DNA from: Cavia porcellus | Lineage: Eukaryota > Chordata > Mammalia > Rodentia > Caviidae | NCBI RefSeq assembly: GCF_034190915.1 | Contig: NW_026947484.1 | Span: 188,784,982-188,848,981 of the forward strand | Direction of reading: 5' to 3' | DNA length: 64,000 nt | Shown: piece by piece, positions 1 through 11,595 of the stretch | Numbering within the stretch: position 1 is the first letter of the stretch | Layout: each line of letters opens with the position of its first letter | Position numbers and translations under genes: made by a program | Notes under the pieces: generated by a model | Databases searched by the model: none | Told to the model about the DNA's origin: nothing | What the model saw: only the letters and a program-made list of their open reading frames with translations

Positions 1-190
1 AAGTGACAGGAGGAAAGGTTTATTTGGCTCACTGTTTGTGAAGGTTTCAGTCCGTACTCAGCTGGGTCCAAGGCAGGGCGGCACAGCAGAGGGCATCGCA
101 GAGCAGAAACAGCTCATGGCAGCAGAAGACAGCAAGGTCACAAGAGACAGGTGACAACAGACAAGCAGCAGCCCTCTTTCCATCCCCTGT
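1..190 (-). mobile_element. MaLR-type LTR fragment, cut by window edge
   Basis: The stretch with ggtttcagtccgtactcag and ccaaggcagg closely parallels the complete minus-strand LTR at 20458-20811 (ggtttcagtccatactcag, ccaaggcaggg). It is therefore a copy of the same rodent non-autonomous ERVL-type LTR group in the same orientation, lacking one end here. No internal retroviral gene is present. Confidence 0.7.
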
Positions 191-479
191 ATCTTATCCA
201 GGTTTTAAAATAATATATGCTATTGCAGTACTTTCTTAAATTCAAAATCAATGCCAAAAGCATTGTGATTTTTAAAAATATGGCATTAAAGTCTTTTTAT
301 CCTGATTCCTGAGGATAGTTTTTGTCTCCTTAAAATTCTGACCTGAAGTAAGAGTGTTGTTTGACTCCCTGTAGTCCCAGCCCTGAGCAGGCTGTTTGTC
401 AAGCTCCTCCCACTCCCAGCCTGTCCTGCAGGGCTTGGCTTGAGGGAGTGGGCCCAGGGTTATGGTCAGTGTGACGCTG

Positions 480-1165
480 GCTACTGAGTTGATGCCTACA
501 GGTGTGGACCCATGAAGTCACGTGTCTGTGAAGGTAAACATTTGCAGACCAAGGCAAGTGAGTGAGCTCTTACCATCCTCATGTTTACAAGGAGGGAATC
601 CAGAGGGCAGAGGAGGAAGGACACAGCTAAGGTCATTGTGATGGGTTCACTAGCAGGTCTTAAACTAATATGGCTACAGATCCTCACTCCTAGGTCCTGT
701 GCATGTGACTATTTGGAAAGAAACTGTTTTCAGATGCTGTTCACTTAGACTCTAGAGAAGGGATTTCTTTTTTTTTTTTTTTTTTATCTGTACCAGGGAT
801 CGAACTCATGACCGCATGCTTGCAAGGCAGGCATTTATGCCACTGAGCTAAATCCCCAGCCCTGAGAGGGGATTTCTGGATAACACAGGTGGCTCTAAAC
901 CCAGTGACAGGTGTCTTTGTGAGAGAAAAACAGAGAGAGACTTGACACACAGCAGAGAAGCTCTGCGAATATGAAGGCACAGACTGAAGCAATGTAGCTA
1001 GAAGATGAGGAGGGTCCAGGGATGACAGCTAGCAGTAGCAGAGGCAGGAGAGCCTAGGGATGGGCCCTCAGAGCCCCCAGAAGTGGCCAGCCCTGCTGAT
1101 GCCTGGATCTTGGACTTCTGGCCTCTAAAACTGGGGAACAGTTGTTTTTATTATTTTAAATTGTT
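480..1165 (+). mobile_element. MLT1-like LTR, interrupted by an ID SINE
   Basis: The 3' part shows the typical MLT1 ending (gatcttggacttctggcctc followed by aaaactggg and a T/A-rich end), preceded by purine-rich LTR sequence with gaaggcacagactgaagcaa. An ID element at 768-863 sits inside it. The 5' edge is uncertain because the copy is diverged. MLT1 is an ancient mammalian MaLR solo-LTR family. Confidence 0.55.
768..863 (-). mobile_element. ID SINE (tRNA-derived), with target-site duplication
   Basis: On the minus strand it reads ggctggggatttagctcagt, then a B-box-like gttcgatccctggtac and an A-rich tail (poly-T on + at 768-785). It is flanked by a 13-bp direct repeat with one mismatch, gagaagggatttc (755-767) and gagaggggatttc (864-876), so both edges are well supported. 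The tRNA-like boxes are those of an ID retroposon, not a functional tRNA gene. Confidence 0.9.
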
Positions 1166-2794
1166 TCTCTGGTTGGTGGAATTTGTTGGCGGCCCCTTAA
1201 ATCTTAACTGGCTCACCAAGCAGGTCAGAGGTGAGTCCAGGACTCCTAAGTCCCAGTTTTATGACCTGTCTACCCTCAGGCTGTGACAGGCTTGAGAGGC
1301 TTCCAGGAATCCGTGGCCTCTGAGGCATGCCCCTCCCAGGGCATCCACTTCGGTCCACTCCTCTAGATGCCTGGCTCTCACATCAGGCTGTGCCCAGCTC
1401 ACTCACCAGCACCAGAAGTGGGTGATGAGAGGACCATGACTCCCTCCAGAAGCTCAAGCTCAGGGCTTTCCCAAACGAGTGTCCAGCATTGGGACAGCAG
1501 GGACCTTCCAGCTGTCCCCAGCACACCCAAAGCCCATCTTCCACGCCTCAAGAAAGCACCCCTGGACTCACTCCAGCACCTGCTCTTTCTTCTCCCTGAG
1601 GTTCCCCAACACTGCTCCATTCTTGCAAAGTAACCACCGACACTGATGACTGAAAGTGTCAGCTCTCATCTTTCAAAATCCTATTCTGTGTGTTCCCTTC
1701 GTGAACATTTACAATTCAGCCTGATTTCTCAGTGACCATCTGCTCCCTGGTAAGGACACTCTTCCCTTAGTTCTGTGTGCTACTGGGACACAGAGCTGGG
1801 CCACTGGACCAGATGGTGCTGTCACCAAATCCTGGAACCAGCGGGGATCTCAGAGGGGATCTAGCCCCCATCAAAGTTTCAGGCTCATTCTCTGGAAGTG
1901 TTTGAGATGTTGCTGGTTAGAAACATCTACGCCCACCAGTGATCATTTTTGCAACTCAGAAGGATCAGAGGACACACAAACGTGGGAAGCCCTTGGCCTG
2001 GGGCCCAGGACCTGCAAACACTGACCCATTTGCACCTGCTGCATGAGTCCCATGGCCAAGGACCCTGCGCTGCTAGGCAGTTCTGGGCTCAAGGGAGAGA
2101 AAGCGTACGCTCTAAAAATGCAGGTAACCCAGCTTCATAGCACTGATGACCGTGCCTGTGTCCTTGATGTCGACTTCCCTGAGAGATAGGTAGTTGGGGA
2201 GGACACAGGGACAGGAGGAAGGGTTTGGTGGCCTGAGGAGGAACCACTGGCTAGGTCCAAGTTTTGATTCTATCACTTCCCAGCTGACGCAGGCAGAGGG
2301 CTGGTTATCTCCACCGATATTCATACCTACCTCTCTTCCTGCTTCCATCCCAGTTACACTACTCTGATTTTAACCAGGTATATTGCCATGCCACTAAAAA
2401 TGTACATTTCCCAGCATCCCACGCTATGGCTAGGATTCTAATTATGGCCGATGATGCAAAAATCAGAACATAATATGGGGCTCCCAGAAAGGTGCCTTTA
2501 AAGGGAGCTCTGGCCCTTTTTCTTCTTTGTCTTGTGTGAAATGGAATGTAGATGGGATTTCTGAAGTTCTAGCAGCCCTTTTGGATCATGAGGTGACCTT
2601 GGAAAGGAAACTGCAGTCTACATTGTAAAGCAGAAAGGTAGGAGGAACCTCGGTCTCCATTTACACTATGAGGCTGTCATAGCAGCTCTGCACTGCCTAC
2701 TGCTGGGTCTCTAACCTAAGAAAGAAATAAACTCATTTAAGTCACTGACAATTTGTTTGATGTTATTGGCACATGAACCCAAGAGCAATACAGT
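1166..2794. other. Unassigned intronic sequence
   Basis: Mostly non-repetitive to the eye. Short open frames at 1367-1633 and 1949-2140 show no recognisable domain, signal peptide or splice context and are taken as chance frames. Confidence 0.5.
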
Positions 2795-2950
2795 GATTTG
2801 GAGCAACTCTTAACTTCTCTGTATTTCTGTCATCTGTAAGATGGGAGTAAGGGTGTCTCTGTCATGGATTTGTAAGTATTGCATGAGGCTGTGCACTAGG
2901 AAGTATCTTCCCCCCACACACGACTGGGGCTCAGTAAGTGTTAGAGCTCT
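2795..2950 (+). mobile_element. MIR SINE fragment
   Basis: Reads like the MIR core and 3' half: cttaacttctctgtatttc, catctgtaagatgggagtaa and gctcagtaagtgttag in order. Ancient, diverged copy. Confidence 0.65.
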
Positions 2951-3039
2951 TTCCTCATCAGGGTAGCAGTCTGAGGACAGATGGGAAGACTAGTGAAATA
3001 GTCTGCAGCCCAAGCTATGTGAGGTGATGAGCAGCAAAA

Positions 3040-3488
3040 GGGATTAGGATGACTCCTGATTGTTTTTGTTTTATTATTATATTTGTAAGGCAGGATAAAT
3101 GCATGCGTTGTGGGGAATTGGTGCATACACGGTCACATCTTAACCCTATTACTTTCTCTTCTCCTCACTTTCCTCCAGCCTCACCCATCCCCAGATCCCC
3201 CTCCCTTCTCCATGGGTTCTACAGCCCTGTTTCCTATATCTTTTATTTTTCTCTTTAAATTATTTGTACTTCAGGGGCTGGGGATTTAGCTCAGCGGCAT
3301 AAGCACCTGCCTTGCAAGCAGGCAGTCGTAAGTTTGATCCCTGGTACCGATTAAAAAAAATTATTTGTACTTCAGGTTCCTCATATAAGAGAAACCATGT
3401 GATTTGTAATGGTTTGCATCTGATTTATTTTACATAGCATTATCGTTTCAAGGGGCGTCATTTTCCTGCACATGCCTGAAATGGATGC
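3040..3488 (-). mobile_element. 5'-truncated L1, 3' UTR part (left half)
   Basis: Antisense L1 3' UTR related to that of the neighbouring full-length L1: ataagagaaaccatgtgatt (about 3387) matches ataagagaaactatgtgatt at about 3697, with the same order of blocks around it. The T-rich run near 3062 would be its A-tail. The matching ORF2 end of the same copy lies beyond the inserted L1, at 9346-9500. An ID SINE interrupts it at 3276-3360. Confidence 0.7.
3276..3360 (+). mobile_element. ID SINE with perfect 16-bp target-site duplication
   Basis: Starts ggctggggatttagctcag, has a B-box-like gtttgatccctggtaccg and an A tail. Flanked by identical ttatttgtacttcagg at 3260-3275 and 3361-3376. The perfect duplication marks a comparatively recent insertion. 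It is the clearest copy in the window for defining the local ID subfamily (ggcataagcacctgccttgc core). Confidence 0.96.
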
Positions 3489-3789
3489 TTTTTTCAATGT
3501 TTGTTAACACTTAGGATCGTGCTCCCTTTGGGGAGTGGGTACATGTACATAATGCATCTAAAGTCTTTTTTATCCTCTCCCCTCTCTTCCTGCTCCCTCC
3601 AACTCTTGGTTCCCTTCCCATTTACGAAAGCTCTGTCTCCCAGTTCCTATGTCTGTCTTTTATTTTGCTCTTCATTTAGATTTTGAGCTTCTTATATAAG
3701 AGAAACTATGTGATTCTTAAGCTTGTGCATCTGATTTTTTTCACTTAATGTTGTGATCACAAGGTGCATCTATTTTCCTAAATGACTCA

Positions 3790-6700
3790 GGTTTATGCTT
3801 CTTTAGGGCCAAGTAGTACTCTGTTGTATACAAATATCAAATTTTCTTCATTTTTATCTGTTAATGGACATAAAGCTTGCTTCCAAGGCTTAGCTCTTAC
3901 AAGTTCTGCTGTTATAAATATGGGTGTGCATGTATCACTGTAACATGATGTCTTCAGTTCTTTGGGGAAGATACTATAGAAGGAGAATAGATGGGTCAAA
4001 TGGAATTTCTAGTTCTAGTCTTTTTTAAAGAATTTCCATACTGATTTCCATATGGAAATATACTATTCTACATTCCCAACAATGTTGAAAGCTTCCTTTT
4101 TTCTTGCATTTGTTATTACTTGATTTCTTGATGATAGCCACTCTTTCTGGAGTAAGAGGGAATTTCGGTGCTATTTTAATTTGTATTTCTATAATGGCCA
4201 GAGATGTTGAACATTTTTTTACACATTTATTGGCCAATTGTACTTCTAAGAAGTTTCAATTCATTTCTGATTTGGTCTATCATTTTGGGGGGGGGACGGA
4301 GTTCTAATTTTTTTTAATTTTTATATATTTTTAGATATTAGACCTCTTCTGGAAGAATAGCTAATAAATATTTTTCCCATTCTATTGGTTGTTCTCTTCA
4401 CATTTTTGGTTGTTTCCTTTGCTGTGTAGAAACTTTTTAATCTGATGTGATCCCATTTATTGATCTTTGTGCTATTCCTTGTGGGACAGGGGTTCGCTTC
4501 AGAAAGTCCATGCCTACAGCTATGTCTTCAAGAGTTTTACCTCTTTTATCTTCTAGCGGATTGTTTCTGTTTTAACATTTAGATCTTTGATCCATTTTGA
4601 TTTGATACATGATAACATATATGGGTCTAGAATCAATTGTCTGCATATAGGTGGCCAGTTTTCCCAGCACCATTTATTAAAGAGGGAGGCTATCTTTCCT
4701 CCAGTGATCACATAGCTGAATGTGCCTAGAATGTTTCTGAATCCTCTGTTCTGTTCCATTGACCCAGCCGTCGGTTTTTGTGCCAGTACCATGCTGTTGT
4801 TATCACTGTAGCTTTGAAATGTAACCCAAGTCCAGGGTTATGATGCCTCCCACTTTGCTCTTACTGCCCGGGATTGCTTTTGCTACCCTGGGTCTTTTTG
4901 GCTTCATATATATTTCAGGATTATTTTCTCTAGTTTGGTGAAGAATGTTGTTGGTACTTTGATTTGGATTGCATTAAATCTGTATATAAGTTTGAAGTAT
5001 GACCATTTTGACAATGTTGGTTCTACCTATCCAGCAAAGGGGGAGGATATCTTTCTATTTTATGATATCTTATTCAGCTTCCATTTTCAGAGTATTATAT
5101 TTTTCATTGTAGAGGTCTTCCTGAGACATTTTTGTTCATTTCAGTTGCCTACTGATTAGGTTAATTACTGAGTATATAAGTTTTCTTGGTGCAGTTGTAA
5201 GCAGTATTGTTTTCTTAATTTCTTTTTCAGAGAGTTAATTATTGGTGTACAGAAACACTGATGATTTTTGTGTATTGATTTTGTATCCTGATACTCTATT
5301 GAATTTATTAATTCTAGGGCTAATTGGTAAAAATTTAGGGGGCTTCCGTGTAGAATAATTGGTAATTTGACTTTTTCCTTTCCTATACATATCCCTTTTA
5401 TTTATTTCTCTTTTCTGATTGCTTTGGCTAACATTTTGAGAACTGTACTGAATAGAAGTAGAGACAGTGGATATATTTGATTTGTCCCTGAATTTATAGG
5501 GAAGTCATTCATCATCTCCCTACTTAATATGATGTTGGTAATAGACTTGTTATATATATTATGGCTTTTCTCGGGTTGAGATAAGTTCCTTCTATACCTA
5601 TGTTCTTTAGGATTTTTATCATGAGTGGATATTTGATTTTTCCAAAAGCTTTTTCTTTGTCTATTGAGATGCTTGTGTGATTTTTGTCCTTTCTTCTGTT
5701 TATGTGATATATTACAATTATTGGCTTGCATGTGTTAAACCATCCTTGTATCCCTGAGATTGGTTATGATTATGATCCTTTGGATAATTGGTTGCATTCT
5801 GTTTGCCAGAACCTTATTGAGGATTTTCTGCATCTATGTTCATTACAGAGATTGACCTATATTTCTCTGTTTTTGGCAGACCCTTTGTCTGGTTTTGGAA
5901 TCAGGGTAATGCTAGCTTCCAGGAATGACTGCGAGTACTCCTTCTCTTTCAAATTCATTAGAGTTTGAGACTTGTAATAGATCTTCCTTGAAGTTCTTAT
6001 AGAATTCAGTAGTGAATTCTTCAAGCTCTATTAGTAGGTTTTCCATTACTGTTTTATTTTAATTGTCAGTTACTGGATTATATCTTCTTGATTCATTTTT
6101 GGAATTCACATGAATCTTGGGAATCTATCATTTTCTTCTGAATTCTCTGAGTTACTACCTTTTATTTTGCTTTGAGACAGAGCCTCACTATATACTTCAG
6201 GTTGGCCTTTAACTCGCTGTAATCCAGGCAGGCCTCAAACTGGTGGTGATGCTCCTCCGTTACCCTCCCAATAGCTAATGAAGGCAACGCCCTCAGAGGG
6301 CACTTATATGTTGTCAGAAAGTTTACTAATAATCTTCTGAATTTCAGTGGTATCCATTGTGATTTTACTTGTTTTATTTCTAATTGCATGGATTTGGGTC
6401 TTCTCTTTCTTTTGTGGGGTAAGATTACCTATTTTGTTTATTTTTTCAGTGAACCAGCTCTTTGATTCATTGATTCCTTGTATTTAGTCTCATACTTACA
6501 GATTCCTTTCTTGTGCTAGCTTTGGATTTGGATTGTTCTTGTTTTTCTAGGATGTTGAGGTACATCACTAGATTATTTATTTGAGATCACTCTGTTTTTA
6601 TGATCTGGGCATTCACAGCTACAAACTTTCCCCTTAGGACTGTTTTCATTATGTCCTGTAAGTTCTAGTGTGTTGTGCTAGAATTTTGACTGGATTTTAG

Positions 6701-7450
6701 AAACTTTCTAATTTCTGCCTTGATATCTCCTATGGCACATTCATTATTGAAAAGAGCATTATTTAATTTCCAGCCAAGACTATTGTTAAATGCATGAAAA
6801 TTAAACAATACTCTTTTAACATTGATTTCTAGTTTCATTGCATTGTGATTTGAAAATATGCATAATTTTGATTAGTTGCCATTTAATTAAGCATACTTTA
6901 CAGACTAGTGTGTGGTCTGTTTTGGAGAAGGTTCCATATGTTACTGAGAAGAATGTGTATTCTGCTATTCTGTGGAATGCTCTATAGATATTAATTAAGT
7001 CCATTTATTCAAAGGTTTGGTTCAACTCTGATATTTCTTTGTTGATTTTTGTTTAGTAGATCTATTTGTGGTAGTAGGGTACTGAGGTCCCCTATTATAA
7101 TTGTATTGATGCTTATATGATTTTTTATATCTATTAGTGTTTGTTTTATAAAATTGAGTACACTGTGGTTTGGTGTATAAGTCTTTATAATTGCTTCCTC
7201 TTTCTGTTGAATAATTCCATTAACTAATATGTAATGTCTTTCTTTGCCTCTTTTAATCAGCTTTGGATTGAAATCCACTTTATCTTAAAACAGCTTATCT
7301 ACTCCCACTTATTTTAGGGGTTTTTGTTCCATGGAATATTGTTGTCTAGCTTTTGACTTTATTCATGAATTTCTTTTTGGATTAAATGTGTTTCTCATAT
7401 AAAGTATATCATTGGATTTACTTCTTGATCCAGGCTGTCTTTCAATTGGG
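3790..7450 (-). pseudogene. L1 ORF2 remnant in the 5.86 kb L1
   Basis: ORF2 encodes the L1 endonuclease and reverse transcriptase. Visible pieces in order: endonuclease region (7009-7278, with IIIGDLSTLLPQ), reverse-transcriptase fingers and palm (5402-5731, with [20 protein letters not shown]), the C-terminal third (4553-4792, with [13 protein letters not shown]), and the carboxy end (4025-4237 and 3793-3999, with AIIKKSSNNKCKKKGSFQH). Where the catalytic FADD-type motif should fall (about 5330-5400) no such motif remains. Multiple stops and frame shifts. Inactive. Confidence 0.85.
6165..6290 (-). mobile_element. B1 SINE inside the L1
   Basis: On + it opens tttgagacagagcctcact, the complement of the B1 3' end, and continues through ggttggcctttaactc and a second aggcaggcctcaaactggtg block. 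The repeated segment is the internal duplication typical of rodent B1. It interrupts L1 ORF2 between recognisable coding blocks, so it post-dates the L1. Confidence 0.85.
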
Positions 7451-7689
7451 GAATTAAGATTAAGATTATGGTAGTTATTAATGAAAGATACTGATTTATT
7501 CCACTCACTTCTTTATTTTTTTCTTGCTGATTTCCTTTCCTTTTCTCTGCTTCTACTTACATGTTCACCCGCCTGGTGTATTGATTTTATTAGACTATTT
7601 GGCATTGTTGACTTCATTTTCTCTTTCAAAGATACCTTTGAAAGTTTTTTTGTAGTATTGACTTGGTGGTAACAAATTTACTAAGGTGT

Positions 7690-8500
7690 TCTTTGTCATA
7701 GATTGACCTTATTTCTCAATCCATTTTGAAAGATAGCTTTGTAGGATATAACAGTTGGGGTTGTACGTTGTTTTCTTTTAGGGCCTGAAACACTTCCCTT
7801 CAGAATTTTCTAGCCTTTATGATTTATGCTGAGAAGTCTTCTATCATTCTAGTAGTTCTAATTTATTAGTGATTTGTTGCTTTCCTCTAATAGCTTTTAA
7901 GATTCTGATATTGTTTTGGATTTCTGGGATTTTTACCATGTCGCGGAGAATTTCTTTCCTGTTTATGGCTACTTGGAGTACTATATGCCTTACTTGTTTC
8001 TACATGTAATTTTTCCCGATGTTTGGAAAGTTTTCTGCTATAATTTCTGTAAGTAGATTTTTGTGTCATTTATGCTGTCTTCTGATTTTTCACTAATTCC
8101 AGTTAATCATATTAGTGTTCTTTGCATCATCTAGCAGCTGTTGGATCCTTTTTTCATATTTTCTTGTTTTCAAGGAATCTGAGTAATTGTTCAATAACAT
8201 CAGCTCTGTCTTCTAATTCTGACATTCTGTCTTTACACTGGTTTCTTCTGCTGCCCATACTTTCAGAATTTTTAAACTCCTGGATTTCTACTTCGTACTT
8301 TTTCATGGACTCAAATTCTTTGCTAAACTTGTCTTTCATGTCTTGTACTATTTTGTTTAGCTCATCTAATTTTTATTAGTATTTTCTGTAAGCTTACTGG
8401 CTGGTTATTAAAGTCCAGTTTCTGCTTAGGTATATTTTCTTTAAGCTTAGTGAACACATTATTGGTCTATTTCTTAATACCCTCTTTATAATTTCAAAAG
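7690..8500 (-). pseudogene. L1 ORF1 remnant in the 5.86 kb L1
   Basis: ORF1 encodes the L1 RNA-binding chaperone. The coiled-coil part is seen at 8154-8339 (heptad-like, with MSELEDRADVIEQ). Part of the RNA-recognition domain is at 7887-8069, with SPRHGKNPRNPKQ in place of the usual STPRHIIIK-type motif. The frame is broken between these segments. Inactive. Confidence 0.7.
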
Positions 8501-9345
8501 AAAACCCAAACTCCAAAAAGCCAATGAATGAAAAAAAGTTCCTCTATATCTTCATTTAATGAGTGGTTTCTTTCCAGGATCTGCAAGCTTAGACTCCAGC
8601 AAGTCATAGTTTTTTCCACCTAGCTTTACAGCCTGTGGATTTGTGAGGTACTTTCCTGACCCAGAGACCCCTCTATCCGTGCACCCCAGTCTGTGGCAAC
8701 CATCTAAGCCAAGTGTGTCCTTTGTAGATGGGGAAAGCAATCAGACTACTGATCTCTGCTGGATGTAGGCAGTGGAGGGGAGTCTCAAACAGACTGTTAG
8801 ACTTAATGCCAACATGTTCAGATCCAGCTGCTTCTCAGAACCACACTTGCTGGGTCTGGCTTCTCACCATGGAAGGTGGAGTCCCATGTCCTTCTTGACC
8901 TGAGCTTGAATTTCTCGGTGGCTAACTGCCCACACCCTCTCTGTGGCTGTTCCTTGTAGCCGTCTTTCACTAAGTCACTATAGTAGGGTAACAGTGGAGA
9001 CCCTGAAACGAAGTCTTTCCTGTGACTAGGTCTGAAACAGTCTTCTATTCCCGAAAAGGCTCTAGATTAAACCCTTTCCAAGCTGGCATTGTTGCACTAG
9101 ATTTCTCCAAATTTGGTTTGATATAAAGGAGACAATGCCAGAGTAAATCACTGTACTGGTTTTGCACTGCTGGTCTAGTCTATTCTTTCTCCCTGGAGCT
9201 GTGGTTTACTTTCTATCCAAGGGTATTTGCTTCAGCTCTAATAAGGTTGATTGGTTGGTCAGTGCCTCCACTACCCTGTGCTGAGGGGAATCAAAATGCA
9301 GAGTGGGCTTGGAGTTGACAGTGGTCAAAGCCAAGGTGTGCAGTC

Positions 9346-9500
9346 CACAGGCTTTGAATTTATCCTTCTTTATGGCAGAATAGTGCTCCATTGTGTGTAT
9401 GTTTCTTTATCCATTTCTTTATCCATTTTTCTGTTGTTGGGCATCCAGGTTGCTTCAAAGATTCATCTGTTGTGGGCTTTTTTTGTTGTGTTGCTTTTTT
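9346..9500 (-). mobile_element. 5'-truncated L1, ORF2 end (right half)
   Basis: The minus strand encodes the last residues of L1 ORF2, MEHYSAIKKDKFK (9391 leftwards), and is broken exactly at the edge of the inserted full-length L1. Its 3' UTR continues at 3488 and leftwards. With the left half it makes a copy of roughly 0.5 kb after removing insertions. Confidence 0.7.
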
Positions 9501-9539
9501 TGCAAGCAATTTTTTTTAATTTAAGAACTTCTAGGTAAC

Positions 9540-11595
9540 TACCATAAAGGTCAAAGTTTCCAGAAACTTGGTACTTTTTAATTTAACCAGAAACCCTGAA
9601 CCCATGGCTTTTATGCTGTATCCCAAAGAGTCCCTACCATCAGTATCAGCCATTCTCTTGACTTCCTTCAATATACAGATGCCTGCTGTTGAGCTTTATG
9701 TAAACCAAGCCATGCAATGTATACTCTTTGTGGGTTTTCTTCTTTCATGTTATGTTTGTGATTTTCATTGATATAGATATGGTTTTATTTTGGTCCTATG
9801 GTATTTTTCTGCTGCACGTAACAGTTCATCCATTCTACCTTAGCAGACATTTGGATTGCTTAGTTTGAAGCTATTCTGCATGTGCTGCTGTGAACACTAT
9901 TGCATTTTGAAATCTCTTTTCTGTACTACCATAAGTGTTCTGCTCTGTCCAGCTGCTTCTTGTAGTATCTTTAGGTTGGATTAGTCATTCTGGTAATTAT
10001 TCAGTTCATCCTCAAATAGCTCCCATCTTCTACCCTGTGCTACAGTTTTCTCAGTCTGATTTTGTTTGTTACAAGATCACAGTAGGGCAAAAACACAGGT
10101 GAAAGTTAACAATTTTCTTCTTTTTATTCATGGTTAGTTTAAAATGTTGGTGTTTTCTGTCTTTAGTTATTGGTGATGTCAAGAGTTCATATAAGATTTT
10201 TATAGCTATAATGATATTTAATATACTTTAGGAGATTTGGGTAGGCTCCTTTAATACAGCTTCCAGTATCATCAGCTACTTTGAACTATAAATGAGTGTT
10301 TAATGAACAGAAATTCTGTATTTTAATGGGCTGTACCTCAAGACCATGAAGGTATTTTTATACTTTCTCTTTTACAAGGTTTATAATTTTATCTTTTATA
10401 TTTAGATCTATAACCAACCTAAAATTAATTTTGTGCATGGTGCAAGATAAGGATCAGGAATCTTTTTCTTTTCTTTTTCATGGCTATTATCTAATTGACT
10501 CAGGATATTTACTGAAAGCTCCACGTACTATTATATCACTTTTGTCATACATCAAGTAACTGTATATATTTGGTTCTGTTTATAAATTTAATTCCTCTTC
10601 CATTTGTTTGTGTTTCACCCAAGCATCTTAACTGTCCCTAGCTTTGTGATGAGTCTAGGTAAGTAGTAACTGAGTTCTCCACCTTAGTTCTTCTAGAGAT
10701 TGTGTGTCCTTATTTCTTTTCATTCTGTATACATTTTCAAATCAGGTTGTCATTTATGCATCATACAGACCAACCTGTTCTTATTTCTATTGCAATTTTT
10801 GCTGAACTTGTAAGACAGTTTTGAGAAAACTGACATCTTAGGGGCATATTCTTCCATCCCATCAAGTTTAGGGCTCCCTGCATTTACTTAGGTCTTCCTC
10901 AATTGCTCCCAAAAATATTTTACAATATCCTGGGTAAAATTCTTCCGCATACTCTGTTTGATTTATTTCTATGTATTTGATGTATTTTGATGAGTATTTC
11001 GTGTACACAATACTCTTGGTGCATACCAGGAATGGAATGTCTGACTCATAAGGTGAGCATATGTTCAACATTAGCAGATCCTGCCAAGCATCTTTCTAAA
11101 GTGGTTACACCAATTCACACACCCACCAGCAATGAGCAAATCTTTCTCTTGGTCACATGTCCACCAACATTTGGTGTTCTGAGCTTTTAATTTTATCCAG
11201 TCTAGTGGGTGTGTAATGGTATCTTATTTTAGTTTTAATTTGCATTTCCTTGATAACTGATGAAGTTAGGTGTGCTTTTAGATTTTCATTGGTCTTTTTG
11301 CTGACCTCTTTTGTAATGCTTATTAACTTTTTTGCCATTTTTTCTGTTGGACTTTCTGCCTACTTCTTGTTGATTTATTTTTCCCACGCAAGAGTGGGCC
11401 TGAATGTGGAAGTTCTTTTTATATTCTAGATATAAATCCTTTGACAATTTTATGCCCTACTTTTATCTTCTCCCATTCTATGGCTTATCTTTTAACTCTC
11501 TTGATATATTTTGTTGAAAAAAATTTATTTTAATATAATCTAATTCATTACACTCTGTATGATTAGTATATTTGTGACATATTTAGGTCTTTTTA
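9540..11595 (-). mobile_element. Old L1M fragments, antisense
   Basis: Contains two successive L1 ORF2-end regions (around 9800-9900 and 10990-11340), so at least two old insertions lie end to end. The minus frame at 11153-11338 carries SSVIKEMQIKTKIRYHYTPTR, matching the ORF2 carboxy region. The second fragment stops at the insertion of the 4.04 kb element and resumes at 15639. Confidence 0.75.

Larger units (their letters stand above)
3489..9345 (-). mobile_element. Full-length L1 (LINE-1), degenerate
   Basis: About 5.86 kb antisense to GABBR2. In element order: 5' UTR (about 9345-8520), ORF1 remnant (about 8500-7690), ORF2 remnant (about 7450-3790), 3' UTR and A-tail (3489-3494 as poly-T). 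The edges come from the older L1 it interrupts: ORF2-end sequence at 9346 onward rejoins 3' UTR sequence left of 3488. A diverged 20-bp target-site duplication (3469-3488 and 9346-9365, 13 of 20 identical) is consistent with this. Many stops and shifts exclude activity. A B1 is inserted at about 6165-6290. Confidence 0.82.

Noticed and set aside
3276..3360. tRNA-like A and B box sequence
   Set aside because: ID SINE with A tail and target-site duplication, not a tRNA gene.
3040..3790. Tandem duplication of an L1 3' UTR
   Set aside because: Better explained by one L1 inserted into the tail of another, since the older copy resumes at 9346.
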